Positions 35,744 to 47,223 of a stretch of 64,000 nucleotides of DNA are shown here, one piece after another; the first letter of the stretch is position 1; each line of letters starts with the position of its first letter. This DNA is from Chroococcidiopsis thermalis PCC 7203 (lineage in GTDB: Bacteria; Cyanobacteriota; Cyanobacteriia; Cyanobacteriales; Chroococcidiopsidaceae): positions 5,754,336 to 5,818,335 of the forward strand of contig NC_019695.1 of NCBI RefSeq assembly GCF_000317125.1, written 5' to 3'. The notes beneath the pieces are model-generated. The model was not told where the DNA came from, ran no database searches, and was given only the letters and a program-made list of their open reading frames with translations. The position numbers and the translations under genes were made by a program.

Positions 35744-35769
35744 GTAGGGTGCGTTAAACAACGCACTAC
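35744..35769. repeat. Palindromic repeat, family B
   Basis: GTAGGGTGCGTTAAACAACG-type palindrome with arms GTAG..TGCGTT and AACGCACTAC, directly after the 82-aa gene. A second member lies at 36327-36352. This class (GTAGGGTGCGTTA) is a well-known dispersed repeat of cyanobacterial genomes. Confidence 0.75.
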
Positions 35770-35907
35770 TGCTAGTGCTGAGCGCAAGATGATCGGCCGC
35801 CGCTGATTTGAGTCGTTGAATTGCTCTGTTCCTGAGTGGGAACAATGTTTTGATGCTATTTCTGAGTCCCCAAGGTTGTGATAGACTCAGCGTCAGATGA
35901 GTAGTCT

Positions 35908-36231
35908 ATGCAAACGATGCCCGTACAAACGAAAGCTCAAGTGCTGGCTCTTCTCCAGGAATATCAGCAGGAGTTGCAGCGCTTTGGAGTTAAACGTTGC
36001 GGCGTTTTCGGCTCGTTCGCCCGTGATACCGCAATTCAAGCTCAAAGTGATGTCGATATTTTAGTTGCTTTTGAGCCAGACCAGAAAACGTTTGATAACT
36101 TTATACACCTATCCTTTTTTCTAGAAGATCTTTTCGGTAGAGCAGTTGACCTTATTACTATTGAATAATTAAGTCCTTACATTGCTCCGCACATTCTAGA
36201 TGAGGTCGAGTATGTCTCCGTCGGCTCGTGA
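35908..36231 (+). pseudogene. MNT nucleotidyltransferase (MntA-like), broken by a stop codon
   Basis: Codes for a minimal nucleotidyltransferase: GSFARD (35-40) and SDVDIL with Asp48 and Asp50, the GSF...SDxD signature of the MNT partner in HEPN/MNT modules, which modifies the HEPN toxin by adenylylation. The frame is cut by TAA at 36166-36168 after LITIE, but the same frame then continues for 20 codons (LSPYIAPHILDEVEYV) that match the usual family C-terminus, up to TGA at 36229-36231. So the gene carries a nonsense mutation or a sequencing error. It overlaps the HEPN start by 20 bp. Confidence 0.8.
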
Positions 36232-36343
36232 ATATTTGCAGCACATTCTTGATGAAACGACATACATCATCACAAATTCTACGAGTTTAGACAAGACAAA
36301 ATTTGTGCAAGATGAAACCCTAGTATTAGGGTGCGTTATTTAA
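36212..36343 (+). pseudogene. HEPN (HepT-like) fragment, truncated at a palindromic repeat
   Basis: 43 codons from ATG 36212: SAREYLQHILDETTYIIT and FVQDETLVLG, matching the first third of HepT-type HEPN RNases (usually about 110-120 aa). The frame leaves the family pattern exactly at the TAGGGTGCG palindrome (36327) and stops at 36341. The catalytic RxxxxH and the rest of the protein are missing. Likely an inactive remnant of a HEPN/MNT toxin-antitoxin unit. Confidence 0.75.
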
Positions 36344-36352
36344 CACACCCTA
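36327..36352. repeat. Palindromic repeat, family B, at HEPN break point
   Basis: Arms TAGGGTGCGTTA and TAACACACCCTA around TT, with one mismatch. It marks the 3' edge of the truncated HEPN gene. Confidence 0.75.
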
Positions 36353-36451
36353 CTTTAACGTAGCGATACCCCTACAGCTTGGGCTGATGGTAGTTTGTTA
36401 GACTGAAAGTCTAAAGTGTCAGTAAATCCTCAACAAGGACGCTCAAGCCCG

Positions 36452-37936
36452 ATGATGCTATCGACGTATCCGAGTAGCCTACTGCTATCGAGAGAACTGC
36501 CTAACCTGGACTATAAATTAAAACGCGATCGCTTTGATGAAACTTGGGAAGCACCCCTTGCTACCCTACTTGGTTTAGGACGAGCAGCAGGTGCAGATTT
36601 TGTAGAATTTTTCTTGGAACGAGTTAACTATATTAACTGTTTAGCAGAAGACGACACGATCGCCAGCATCTCCCCCAGATTATCTACTGGTGCAGGGGTG
36701 AGAGTGTTTCGCGGTAAGGCTGATTGCTATGTCAGCACCAACGATTTAACATTTAACGGACTCAAAGCCGCTTTAGAAAAAGGACTTTCCATTCTAGGGT
36801 TGCAACTCCCAGCACCCAACGCCTACATCCCTGCGATTAATTTAGAACTACTACGCGACTACGCTACCACTAAAGGTAAAGATAGCTGGTTTGCTAGCTG
36901 TAGTTCGATCCGCGAAATGGGAGAAGTGCTGCTAGATGCCAACCAACAGTTACAACTTAAAGCAAACCACGTCCAATCGAGACGCGCTACCTATTTCCGT
37001 GACTGGCAAGAAGTCTTAGTTGCTTCCAGTGATGGCACATTTGCCAGAGATATCCGCCTGACACAATCGGTAGGATTTAACTTGTTGTGTGCGGATGGCA
37101 TCCATCGGACATCCATCGGACAACGGGCAGGTAGTACTAGCGATCCTAATTTTCTCAGAGCTTGGGATTACAAATCAACCGCTGAGGAAGTGGCAGAATC
37201 GGCAGGTAAGATGTTGTATGCCGATTATGTAGAATCGGGTACGTATCCAATCGTGATGGCAAATCAGTTTGGTGGTGTCATCTTCCATGAAGCTTGCGGA
37301 CACCTGCTGGAAACCACCCAAATCGAACGCAAAACCACTCCTTTTGCTGACAAGAAGGGTGAAAAAATCGCTCATGAAAGCCTGACTGCTTGGGATGAAG
37401 GACTGTCAGATAGTGCTTTCGGTACGATTGACATGGACGATGAGGGAATGCCAGCCCAACGGACATTATTGATCGAAAATGGAATTTTGAAAAACTTCTT
37501 GAGCGATCGCGCTGGTTCCTTGCGCACCGGACACCCCAGAACGGGAAGCGGACGCAGGCAAAGTTATACCTACGCCGCCGCCTCGCGGATGCGCAACACT
37601 TATATCGCACCAGGTAGCTATACCAACGAAGAAATCTTTGGTTCGATTGACAAAGGGATCTACTGCAAGAAAATGGGTGGTGGTAGCGTCGGCGCGACGG
37701 GACAGTTCAACTTTGCGGTTGAAGAAGCTTACTTAATTGAAAATGGCAAAATTACCAAACCCCTTAAAGGTGCTACTTTGATTGGTGACGCACAGGAAAT
37801 TATGAATAAGATTTCTATGTGTTCCCAGGATTTGGGATTAGCGGCGGGTTTCTGCGGTTCTGTTAGCGGTAGTATCTACGTTACTGTCGGACAACCTCAT
37901 ATTAAGGTAGATTCGATTACGGTTGGCGGAAGATAA
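36452..37936 (+). CDS. tldD: TldD metalloprotease subunit
   Basis: 494 aa from ATG 36452; GTG 36416 would extend 12 residues. The TldD metal site HEACGHLLE (HExxxH) is present at about residue 280, with GxGRRQSYxxxAxxRM and C-terminal [27 protein letters not shown]-like segments. TldD and TldE/PmbA form a heterodimeric metalloprotease that degrades unfolded peptides and matures modified peptides. The partner gene lies 184 bp downstream on the same strand, separated by a MITE-like repeat. Confidence 0.92.
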   Translation: MMLSTYPSSLLLSRELPNLDYKLKRDRFDETWEAPLATLLGLGRAAGADFVEFFLERVNYINCLAEDDTIASISPRLSTGAGVRVFRGKADCYVSTNDLTFNGLKAALEKGLSILGLQLPAPNAYIPAINLELLRDYATTKGKDSWFASCSSIREMGEVLLDANQQLQLKANHVQSRRATYFRDWQEVLVASSDGTFARDIRLTQSVGFNLLCADGIHRTSIGQRAGSTSDPNFLRAWDYKSTAEEVAESAGKMLYADYVESGTYPIVMANQFGGVIFHEACGHLLETTQIERKTTPFADKKGEKIAHESLTAWDEGLSDSAFGTIDMDDEGMPAQRTLLIENGILKNFLSDRAGSLRTGHPRTGSGRRQSYTYAAASRMRNTYIAPGSYTNEEIFGSIDKGIYCKKMGGGSVGATGQFNFAVEEAYLIENGKITKPLKGATLIGDAQEIMNKISMCSQDLGLAAGFCGSVSGSIYVTVGQPHIKVDSITVGGR

Positions 37937-37943
37937 GAATTTT

Positions 37944-38093
37944 GTCACGCAAAGACAAGGACACTTGCGTGCGGGGGTGTCCCCCGTTGAGGAGCGACTG
38001 CGTTGCGGGGGTTCCCCCCGTTAAAGCACGTCGCGTCAAAGTGTCCGTGCAAAGGCGCAAAGGATGCTTAGCGTCTCTGCGTCTTTGCACGAT
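37944..38093. repeat. MITE-like repeat, copy 1
   Basis: Starts GTCACGCAAAGAC and ends GTCTTTGCACGAT; between them are GTGCGGGGGT- and TTAGCGTCTCTGCG-like words. Related to the copy at 52688-52792, which has perfect 13-bp terminal inverted repeats. Lies between tldD and pmbA. Confidence 0.7.
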
Positions 38094-38120
38094 CGCATTT
38101 TAAGTAGATAAGTAAAGAGT

Positions 38121-39461
38121 ATGACGAATATTCAAGAACTTGCAAATTACGTTCGAGATAGTGCTGGTAAAATTGGCGTTCAAAAATTTGATATTTTCGG
38201 TTCTTCTGTTGATGAAACTAGCGTGCAGGTAGATTCAGGCGAACCAAAACAAGTCAAAGCCTCAAATCGTTCTGGGGTGACGGTGCGGGTGTGGAATGAA
38301 AACAATAACGTAGGAGTCACTAGCACGACTGACGTGTATCCCGAAGGTATCGAACTTGCTTTGAAAACTGCCTATGAAGCGAGTTTCTTTGGGGTTAAAG
38401 AAAATGTACCAGATTTTAGTCCAGAAGCAATCGCGCCGATTACTGCTGATACAGAAGCTACAGCACCTCAAGCACCTGTAGCTAAGTTAATTGAAACCCT
38501 CATCTCGGCTGAAAAGGAACTCTTGGCTGCTCACCCGGCGATCGCGGGTGTACCCTACAATGGTTTATCGCAAAGAGATTTAGATCGGTTTTATCTTAAT
38601 AGTGAAGGTGCGACACGTCATGAAGCTCGTTCCTATGCTTCGATCTATCTTTACAGCAAAACCGATGAAGAAGGGAAAAAACCCCGTTCTGCTGGCGCAT
38701 TTCGGATTAGCCGTAATCTAGACAACTTAGATATTCAAGCTTGTCTGAAAGAAGCAGCCGAAAAAACTATCAGTCACTTGAATTACGAGAAAGTTAAGTC
38801 TGGTAAATATCGCGTTGTCTTTTCTCCTGAAGCTTTTTTAAGTCTGCTGGGTGCTTTTTCTAATCTGTACAATGCTCAAAGTATTCTGGATAAACAAAGT
38901 CTGTCTACACCAGAATCTATCGGTAAGCAAATTGCCTCGCCTTTGCTTTCGGTGTGCGATGATGCATTACATCCTGAAAATATTGCTGGAGAAACGTTTG
39001 ACGGTGAAGGTACGCCTACCCGTCGCATCTCGATTATCTCTGATGGAGTATTAACAAATTTTCTCCATAGCGCAGGTACGGCAAAGCGCTTAGACGCAAA
39101 ACCCACCGGACACGCTAACATTGGGGCAAAGGTGACGGTTAGTCCTCATTTCTATCACGTTTTTTCTAACCAACCAGCAACTCAAACATACAACTTAGAT
39201 ACGGCTGAAAATGTCATTTTTGTTGACGATTTACATGCCTTACATGCCGGAGTCAAAGCTTTGCAAGGTTCTTTCTCCCTCCCCTTCGATGGTTGGGTAG
39301 TCAACAATGGCAAGCGGACGAGTATCGAATCTGCTACTGTGGCAGGAGATTTTCTGGAAGTGTTGCAGTCAATTATTTTCGTCGAACCAGAGGCAGAATT
39401 AACCCCATCTGGGGTTTGCCCTCGGATTTGGATCGATAATTTATCAATTACTGGGGAATAG
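38121..39461 (+). CDS. pmbA: PmbA/TldE family metalloprotease partner
   Basis: 446 aa. Lacks the HExxxH motif, as expected for the PmbA/TldE subunit, and has VQVDSGEPKQVKASNRSGVTVRV, RxxSAGAFRISRN and FDGEGTPTRRISIISDGVLTNFLH typical of the family. It partners TldD in the intermembrane-free cytosolic protease. Same strand and close to tldD, so joint expression is likely. Start ATG 38121. Confidence 0.92.
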   Translation: MTNIQELANYVRDSAGKIGVQKFDIFGSSVDETSVQVDSGEPKQVKASNRSGVTVRVWNENNNVGVTSTTDVYPEGIELALKTAYEASFFGVKENVPDFSPEAIAPITADTEATAPQAPVAKLIETLISAEKELLAAHPAIAGVPYNGLSQRDLDRFYLNSEGATRHEARSYASIYLYSKTDEEGKKPRSAGAFRISRNLDNLDIQACLKEAAEKTISHLNYEKVKSGKYRVVFSPEAFLSLLGAFSNLYNAQSILDKQSLSTPESIGKQIASPLLSVCDDALHPENIAGETFDGEGTPTRRISIISDGVLTNFLHSAGTAKRLDAKPTGHANIGAKVTVSPHFYHVFSNQPATQTYNLDTAENVIFVDDLHALHAGVKALQGSFSLPFDGWVVNNGKRTSIESATVAGDFLEVLQSIIFVEPEAELTPSGVCPRIWIDNLSITGE

Positions 39462-39481
39462 TTGTTGGTTGCTAGTTCTTG

Positions 39482-39509
39482 GTAGGGACGCACACTGTGC
39501 GCCCCTATC
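39482..39509. repeat. Palindromic repeat, family A
   Basis: GTAGGGACGCACACTGTGCG start and CGCCCCTATC end, an imperfect palindrome of the family listed at 13811. Lies 20 bp after the pmbA stop. Confidence 0.7.
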
Positions 39510-39609
39510 GATTGCAGATTTCTTGAGAATATATCTCAAGTAAGATTCAAATAAATAGCTTTATATGAGAGCTTATAGCTTGACATAGCAATTGGAGGGA
39601 AAGTGAAAT

Positions 39610-40188
39610 ATGGTCGCAACTTTAGACGATACCAAGCGTAGAGCGATCGCAATGGAACTAGCAGATTTAAAAGCCCTACAAGAGTTGCTAATTAGCAATG
39701 AAGAGAAATTGATTCCATCTGTCAGTAGCGATAAAGAAATTAGCGATCGCCTCAACGATTTTCTCAGAGACGACAGGCAAAATTTGACTGTCATTAACGA
39801 AGTTATTGCTAAGTTTGGTGGTGGTTCTGTCGGGCATAGAGATACAACGGGGCAATATGTAGAGCAAGTCAACCGTTTAATGGATGGTAACGAACTTTCG
39901 TTATATCAAAAAGTCTCAGCTCACGAGCGGATCAAACACCAAGCTGTTATGACTGGCTTAATTATTCACAAAGCATCCCAGGTGACAGGGGAAGATGTCA
40001 AGGATGCGATCGCGCCTCTTAACCAAGTCAACTTTGAAAACCGCGCCCACCAAGAGCAAATGAAAGGAATTCTAGAGGTTTTGGGAACCCGCGAACTAAC
40101 GGGTAAAGATCCAGATCAAAGCGTTTGGGCAAGAACTCAAGATGCTGTCGCTGCTTTGCGGGGCGTATTTGATGGGTTGACGAAGTAG
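39610..40188 (+). CDS. Helical-bundle protein, hemerythrin/ferritin-like
   Basis: 192 aa, all helical. MVATLDDTKRRAIAMELADLKALQE, FGGGSVGHRDTTGQYVEQ and KVSAHERIKHQAVMTGLIIHKA: the spacing of His and Glu recalls hemerythrin HHE or DUF892-type di-iron bundles seen in cyanobacteria, but the ligands are not all obvious. GGAGG is visible at 39595-39599 before the ATG at 39610. Function unknown; a stress or metal-related role would be inference. Confidence 0.55.
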   Translation: MVATLDDTKRRAIAMELADLKALQELLISNEEKLIPSVSSDKEISDRLNDFLRDDRQNLTVINEVIAKFGGGSVGHRDTTGQYVEQVNRLMDGNELSLYQKVSAHERIKHQAVMTGLIIHKASQVTGEDVKDAIAPLNQVNFENRAHQEQMKGILEVLGTRELTGKDPDQSVWARTQDAVAALRGVFDGLTK

Positions 40189-40244
40189 TTATTCGCTCCC
40201 CCAACTCCCCTTTAAAAGGCATATAGTTTGTTTAAACACCTTGT

Positions 40245-40268
40245 GTAGGGGCGCACAGCTGTGCGCCC

Positions 40269-40272
<4 letters not shown>
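40245..40272. repeat. Palindromic repeat, family A, overlapping a stop codon
   Basis: 28-bp perfect palindrome (arm GTAGGGGCGCACAG). The stop codon of the LpxB-related gene (40269-40271, minus strand) is inside its right arm, so this copy supplies the stop and a hairpin at the 3' end of the transcript. Confidence 0.85.
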
Positions 40273-41669
<1,397 letters not shown>

Positions 41670-42137
41670 TTCAGTAATAAAAATTAATAAAAGAGCGAGG
41701 GAGTTGTTTAAATTTTTAGCATTGAAGAAGCGTTGTTACTAGGTCGCTAAGAAGCTATTTCGAGGCTTGTGGGTTAGTTAACAAACCATAACTTCTCAGC
41801 CAGACTAATTTGGACTAACTTAGACTGATAGATGTATGGCTTTGGATTTCATTGCTGTAGCCCTCACTGTTTCTCGTCTTTCATCTCTAAAGAAAGAATA
41901 AAACTGCACGTCACGCCGCGATCGCTTTCGCTACGCAGCAAGCAGATTGGACGACTGGATGAGTGTACGGCTGGTAGCAGTGGTTGGTATAATCCATACT
42001 GGTTTTTTGTCGCGTCGGAGGGTGACAGGTCTATAAGTGGAACCAAGTTAAAAATTCTACATAAAAGCGATTTAGCATAGGCAAGAGGCAGAAAAATTAA
42101 GCAAGCCTAAAGGTCGTGCATTAGTCTTGAGGGGAGT
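41670..42137. other. Gene-free stretch before the kinase gene
   Basis: 468 bp between the divergent LpxB-related gene and the Ser/Thr kinase gene. An 82-codon frame (41832-42080) overlaps a shadow frame on the other strand and has no family resemblance. A GAGGGGAG RBS sits before the kinase ATG. Promoters for both genes are expected here. Confidence 0.45.
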
Positions 42138-44033
42138 ATGCTAGCTGGCAAAACATTACAGCGTGGGAAATATACCCTGGAACAAGAAATAGGACGGGGG
42201 GGATTTGGCATTACTTATAAAGCCACCCACCAATTTTTAGGGCAACCAGTGGTAGTCAAAACGCTGAATGAATTGCTCCGGCAAGCGCCGCAATTTGCTA
42301 AGTTTCAGCGCCAATTTCAGGATGAAGCCCGACGCTTAGCAGCCTGCGTCCACCCCAATATTGTGCGAGTCAGCGACTTCTTCATTGAGGACGGCTTGCC
42401 ATTCATGGTGATGGATTATATTCCTGGGCAAACTCTCGCCAAGGTGGTGTTTCCAGATCGTCCCTTGCCAGAAACGCTGGCAATTCACTACATTCGGCAG
42501 ATTGGTGCGGCATTAGAAGTCGTGCATCAGAAGAACTTGCTGCATCGGGACGTGAAACCCCAAAACATTATTTTGCGCCAGGGAACTCAGGAAGTCGTAC
42601 TGATTGATTTTGGGATTGCGCGGGAATTTACTCCAGGTTCAACCCAAACTCATACCAACATGGTTTCAGAAGGGTACGCACCCATAGAACAGTATCTCGC
42701 CCATGCCCCCCGTACTCCAGCCACAGATGTTTATGCCCTAGCAGCAACGCTATACGCGATCTTGACAGCCAAAGTACCAGTTGCCGCTAGCCTGCGCGAT
42801 CGCATCCCTATGCCCAACGTACGCCAAATCAATCCTCGGTTAAGTGTTGACGTGGAACGAGCGATTATTTTGGGGATGGAGATTGAAGCTGTCAATCGAC
42901 CTGCTACCGTAGCCGATTGGCTGGAACTATTGCCTCATACTTATTCCCAAAGTTTCTCAGGTGGTCTGACGGGTGGCGGGCGATCGCCAACTCATAATTC
43001 TTCGATCCCGAGTTGGCTTTCTCAGTCCAGCCAACCTGGAGTATCGGTTATGGAACCCCCATCTATCGAGAGCGAGGAGATCCCCGCCAAACAATCTTTT
43101 TTACGCGGTTTGTGGATTGGTGGTGGTTTAGCTGCGATCGCTGGCATTGCAACTCTAGCGATCGGCACAGTTTTTCCTAAGTCTGTACCTCAGTCACCTC
43201 AAAATTCGATACCCGCGCGCTCCAGCCAGCCTGCACCTCAGCCTACATCGCCCACCGATGCTAGATATGAGAAAAACATTACACTTCCACAAAAAGAAAA
43301 CTCGCAAAAAGCAAACTCAACCGCTCCCCCGCCAACTCAACCTGTAAAAAATACTACCGAGCAACAGCCAGCAGCCAATACTTCTGGGCAAAGTGGGACG
43401 CAAAATCTCAGCAGCCCCGTCAACCCAACAATTCGATCTGGCACTCGCAGATGGAGACAAGATCGGAATAATGCTGGGCAAGGTTTTAACCGTAGAGTGA
43501 GGGCTACCTCATCAACCAGAAATCGCTCAACTGTCACGCCTACTCAACCTAAAACCAATCCTCAACGTAACTCGACAAAGACAAATAAGAATAAATCACC
43601 TCAACCTGCACCATCCCCTACACCAAAACCAGAACAATCGCCAACATCTAAGCAGTCCCCAACCCCATCCTCGCCAACACCATCCCCATCCCCAGCAGCA
43701 TCACCCTCACCGCAGAACGCTCAACCATCCCCAGAAGCATCACCCTCACCCCAGAACGCTCAACCATCCCCAGAAGCAGCACCCTCACCGCAAAACGCTC
43801 AGCCATCACCAGAAGCAGCACCCTCACCCCAGAACGCACCAGCACCAACACCAGAAGCCTCCCCAACAACCAACAACCAACCACCATCGCCAACACCCGC
43901 TGCACCAAGTTCAAATTCCTCTCCAGCAAAAGGAGGAGAGCCAATGTTGCCTAGCGATTACGAGTCTGGTAGCATTACGCCATCACCAACGCCCACAGCT
44001 GCACAAACACCCCCTGCCAATCCACCACATTAA
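42138..44033 (+). CDS. Ser/Thr protein kinase with Pro-rich extracytoplasmic tail
   Basis: 631 aa. Hanks-type kinase domain about 10-270: P-loop [12 protein letters not shown], Lys in VVVKTLN, catalytic HRDVKPQN, metal-binding [11 protein letters not shown] helix (about 325-345, [20 protein letters not shown]) follows; the remaining 280 residues are Pro/Ser/Gln-rich, ending in a 13-aa repeat ([13 protein letters not shown]) in three and a half copies (43698-43853). The kinase is probably a cytoplasmic domain anchored in the membrane with an extracytoplasmic tail. SNF2 and SWIM genes follow directly (17 bp and 5 bp gaps), so co-transcription is likely. Signal and targets unknown. Confidence 0.92.
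   Translation: MLAGKTLQRGKYTLEQEIGRGGFGITYKATHQFLGQPVVVKTLNELLRQAPQFAKFQRQFQDEARRLAACVHPNIVRVSDFFIEDGLPFMVMDYIPGQTLAKVVFPDRPLPETLAIHYIRQIGAALEVVHQKNLLHRDVKPQNIILRQGTQEVVLIDFGIAREFTPGSTQTHTNMVSEGYAPIEQYLAHAPRTPATDVYALAATLYAILTAKVPVAASLRDRIPMPNVRQINPRLSVDVERAIILGMEIEAVNRPATVADWLELLPHTYSQSFSGGLTGGGRSPTHNSSIPSWLSQSSQPGVSVMEPPSIESEEIPAKQSFLRGLWIGGGLAAIAGIATLAIGTVFPKSVPQSPQNSIPARSSQPAPQPTSPTDARYEKNITLPQKENSQKANSTAPPPTQPVKNTTEQQPAANTSGQSGTQNLSSPVNPTIRSGTRRWRQDRNNAGQGFNRRVRATSSTRNRSTVTPTQPKTNPQRNSTKTNKNKSPQPAPSPTPKPEQSPTSKQSPTPSSPTPSPSPAASPSPQNAQPSPEASPSPQNAQPSPEAAPSPQNAQPSPEAAPSPQNAPAPTPEASPTTNNQPPSPTPAAPSSNSSPAKGGEPMLPSDYESGSITPSPTPTAAQTPPANPPH
43698..43853 (+). repeat. 39-bp coding repeat (13-aa units)
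   Basis: Units at 43698-43736, 43737-43775, 43776-43814 and a partial 43815-43853; each encodes A(S/A)[11 protein letters not shown]. Copies are nearly identical at DNA level, so the count may vary between strains. Confidence 0.85.
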
Positions 44034-44050
44034 AAACCTGGTATCTATCC

Positions 44051-47000
44051 ATGAAAATCATCCACGGTACTTGGATTCCCTCTGCCGAAGCTGATTTCAT
44101 TCAAGATGGTGCATTTTACCTGTGGGTAGAAACTTCAACTGTCCAAAAACGTCGCAACACCGATCGGCGCACCCATCCTTTTCAATTGGCTTCAGCAGAT
44201 CTAGAAGCCTTCTTAACTGAGCAATTGGGAATTGCCTCAGCTACTTATAGCAAGACGAACGATCGCATTTCTACTAAATACTTTGCCCTACCAACTGCAA
44301 GCGATCGCCCCCTTCCTTCACCAGAATTAGCCAGATATCTTGATGACATCGAGCTAGAAAATGAAGGATTTGCATATTGGGCAATTGCTTGTTACCTAGT
44401 TAATACCAGCGTCAAAACAAACAGTTACAGCTATAGTCAAGTCAGTCATATTATTAAACTGCTCAACGACATTCATTTTTTAGCTTTAAATAATGCTGAT
44501 GAAATTCAATTTGGTTCGGATTTAGTATTTTGGTATCACTACACCCAAGCTTTTAAAGAAATTATCCTCAAAGACCAATATATCCCAGCGCTGAAATATT
44601 GCGAACTGCCAGCAACCAAAAGTAAACGCAAACAGACAGCTAATCGATTTGAAATTTATCCAGCTTGGGAAATAGTCTCCGAACAATACGATGCGATCGT
44701 CCAAAAATATGTTGATTATATGCCAGCTATCTGCACGGTGGGACGGGCAACTTCGAGCGATCGCGTGGAGTTTTTTACTCCAGAAACTTTGCTGCGACAC
44801 TTTTCCGAATATCTACTGCGAGACATTATAACTCATACCCCTTCCACGGCTGCATTTGATAGCTTAATCTCTAATTCCTTGCTGCAAAAATGCTTTCAAT
44901 CTAACAATACTCCCCAACAAAGCGATCGCGCTTTAATAGAATACAAACAGTGGTACGCCTGGAAAGAAAAAATTACCCGTACCCAAACTGCTACCCCTTT
45001 TGACCTCTGTTTTCAACTCCAGGAAGCGCCAGCCGATCGCGTAGATAATTGGAAAATTGACTTTTTAGTAGCGGCAAAACAAGACCCTTCTTTAAAGCTA
45101 TCGCTATCCGATTATTGGGGTATGAACCAAAGAGCTAAAAAAGCTTGGTTTAAACATTTGGGTACGGATTTTGAAGCCGATTTGTTATTGAATTTGGGAT
45201 ACGCAGCAAGAATGTATTCTTTGCTTTGGGAGGGATTAGAAACCGATCGCCCGATTGGGTTACAACTAAGTTTGACACAAGCCTTTGAATTTCTCAAAGA
45301 AAACGCCTGGGTATTAGAAGATGCAGGCTACAAAGTTATCGTTCCTGCTTGGTGGACTCCTGAAGGTCGTCGTCGCGCCAAGATTCGTCTCAAAACGTCT
45401 TCACGCGGCGCTAAATCGACAACTGCAAACCAGGGATATTTCAGTCTAGACTCTCTAGTACAGTATCAATACGAATTGGCAATTGGCGGTGAGGCTGTCA
45501 CGCAAAAAGAATGGCAGCAACTTGTTAATGCTAAAACCCCGCTCGTACAATTTCGGGGTCAGTGGATAGAATTAGACCAAGATAAAATGCGGCAAATGTT
45601 GGAATTTTGGCAATCTCAAGCTAAAGAACAGCCAGAAATGTCGCTACTCGATTTAATGAAATTAGCAGCATCAGAAGATGAATTAGAAGTTGACCACGAT
45701 GATGCTTTAGCAACAATGATGGCGAAGTTGCAGGACAAAAGCAAGCTAGAACCAATTTCAGATCCGCCGCAGTTGCAAGGTACTTTACGGGAATATCAAA
45801 AACGTGGTGTAGCTTGGCTGCAATATTTAGAAGCTTTAGGGATCAACGGATGTTTAGCTGATGATATGGGACTGGGAAAATCGGTACAAGTGATTACCAG
45901 AATCATCAATGAAAAAGAAGCGATTGCTACACCACCAACTTTATTAATTGCACCTACATCAGTCGTAGGAAATTGGCTGCGGGAAATTGCTAAATTTGCA
46001 CCACATCTACAAGCAATGGTACATCATGGTAGCGATCGCCTCAAAGATGAAGCTGAATTTAAAGCCACCTGCCTCAACCACGATGTGGTAATTACTTCAT
46101 TTACTCTTGCTCGTAAAGATGAAAAACTTTTAAGTAGTGTAACGTGGCAGCGCATAGTAATAGATGAAGCCCAAAATATCAAAAATCCGAAAGCAGCTCA
46201 AACTCGTGCCGTTTTAAAATTACAAGCTAAACATCGACTAGCTTTAACGGGAACGCCTGTAGAAAACCGCTTATTAGATTTATGGTCGATTTTCAATTTT
46301 CTCAATCCAGGTTATTTGGGAAAAGAAGCACAATTTCGGAAATCGTTTGAAATCCCAATTCAAAAAGATAATAGTAAAGTCAAATCTAGTAGTTTAAAGA
46401 AACTAGTCGAACCGTTTATTTTACGGCGAGTCAAAACTGATAAATCGATTATTAATGATTTACCGGATAAAGTCGAACAAAATTTATATTGTAACTTGAC
46501 AAAAGAACAAGCTTCGCTCTATGAAGCTGTCGTAAAAGATGTCTCAAAGCAAATTGAAGAATCAGAGGGAATTCAACGCAAAGGGCTAATTCTATCGACT
46601 TTATTGAAACTCAAACAAGTCTGCAATCATCCGGCACAGTTTTTACAAGATAGTAGCGAATTTTCTCCAGAGCGATCGCACAAACTTAGCCGTTTAATAG
46701 AAATGGTAGAAGAGGCGATTGCTGAAGGAGAAAGTATGTTGATCTTCAGTCAATTTAAAGAAATTTGCGACCCTTTAGAAAAGTATTTGAAGCACAATTG
46801 TCATTACAATACTTATTACATTCACGGTGGGACAAACCGTAATAAAAGAGAAGAAGCGATCGCCGAGTTTCAAGACCCTGAAACAGAACCATCGGTATTT
46901 ATTCTATCTTTAAAAGCGGGAGGAGTGGGAATCACTCTGACTAAAGCCAATCATGTTTTTCACTTCGATCGCTGGTGGAACCCCGCAGTAGAGGATCAGG

Positions 47001-47218
47001 CGACAGATAGAGCTTTTCGGATCGGTCAAAAGAAGAATGTTTTCGTACATAAATTCGTTGCAATGGGTACGTTAGAAGAACGCATCGACCAAATGATCGC
47101 CGATAAGAAAAAGCTATCTTCTGCGATTGTTGGTAATGATGAGTCTTGGCTGACAGAACTCGATAATGAAGCATTTAAACAACTAATTGCATTAAATAAA
47201 ACTGCAATATTGGAGTAG
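44051..47218 (+). CDS. SNF2/SWI2-family DEAD-like helicase
   Basis: 1055 aa. The first half is the SNF2-associated region of bacterial SNF2 proteins (about 1-550). The ATPase follows: Walker A DDMGLGKSVQ, DEAH-like VIDEAQNIKNP, TGTPVENR, and the C-terminal half with SLKAGGVGITLTKANHV and DRAFRIGQKKNVFVHKF. It uses ATP to translocate on duplex DNA. Directly downstream, 5 bp away, is a SWIM zinc-finger protein, the usual genomic partner of this family. The stop at 47216-47218 is followed by the GTG of that gene. Confidence 0.95.
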   Translation: MKIIHGTWIPSAEADFIQDGAFYLWVETSTVQKRRNTDRRTHPFQLASADLEAFLTEQLGIASATYSKTNDRISTKYFALPTASDRPLPSPELARYLDDIELENEGFAYWAIACYLVNTSVKTNSYSYSQVSHIIKLLNDIHFLALNNADEIQFGSDLVFWYHYTQAFKEIILKDQYIPALKYCELPATKSKRKQTANRFEIYPAWEIVSEQYDAIVQKYVDYMPAICTVGRATSSDRVEFFTPETLLRHFSEYLLRDIITHTPSTAAFDSLISNSLLQKCFQSNNTPQQSDRALIEYKQWYAWKEKITRTQTATPFDLCFQLQEAPADRVDNWKIDFLVAAKQDPSLKLSLSDYWGMNQRAKKAWFKHLGTDFEADLLLNLGYAARMYSLLWEGLETDRPIGLQLSLTQAFEFLKENAWVLEDAGYKVIVPAWWTPEGRRRAKIRLKTSSRGAKSTTANQGYFSLDSLVQYQYELAIGGEAVTQKEWQQLVNAKTPLVQFRGQWIELDQDKMRQMLEFWQSQAKEQPEMSLLDLMKLAASEDELEVDHDDALATMMAKLQDKSKLEPISDPPQLQGTLREYQKRGVAWLQYLEALGINGCLADDMGLGKSVQVITRIINEKEAIATPPTLLIAPTSVVGNWLREIAKFAPHLQAMVHHGSDRLKDEAEFKATCLNHDVVITSFTLARKDEKLLSSVTWQRIVIDEAQNIKNPKAAQTRAVLKLQAKHRLALTGTPVENRLLDLWSIFNFLNPGYLGKEAQFRKSFEIPIQKDNSKVKSSSLKKLVEPFILRRVKTDKSIINDLPDKVEQNLYCNLTKEQASLYEAVVKDVSKQIEESEGIQRKGLILSTLLKLKQVCNHPAQFLQDSSEFSPERSHKLSRLIEMVEEAIAEGESMLIFSQFKEICDPLEKYLKHNCHYNTYYIHGGTNRNKREEAIAEFQDPETEPSVFILSLKAGGVGITLTKANHVFHFDRWWNPAVEDQATDRAFRIGQKKNVFVHKFVAMGTLEERIDQMIADKKKLSSAIVGNDESWLTELDNEAFKQLIALNKTAILE

Positions 47219-47223
47219 CGATC

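Noticed and set aside
41832-42080. 82-codon open frame upstream of the kinase gene
   Set aside because: No RBS, no family resemblance, overlaps a shadow frame on the other strand in promoter DNA.
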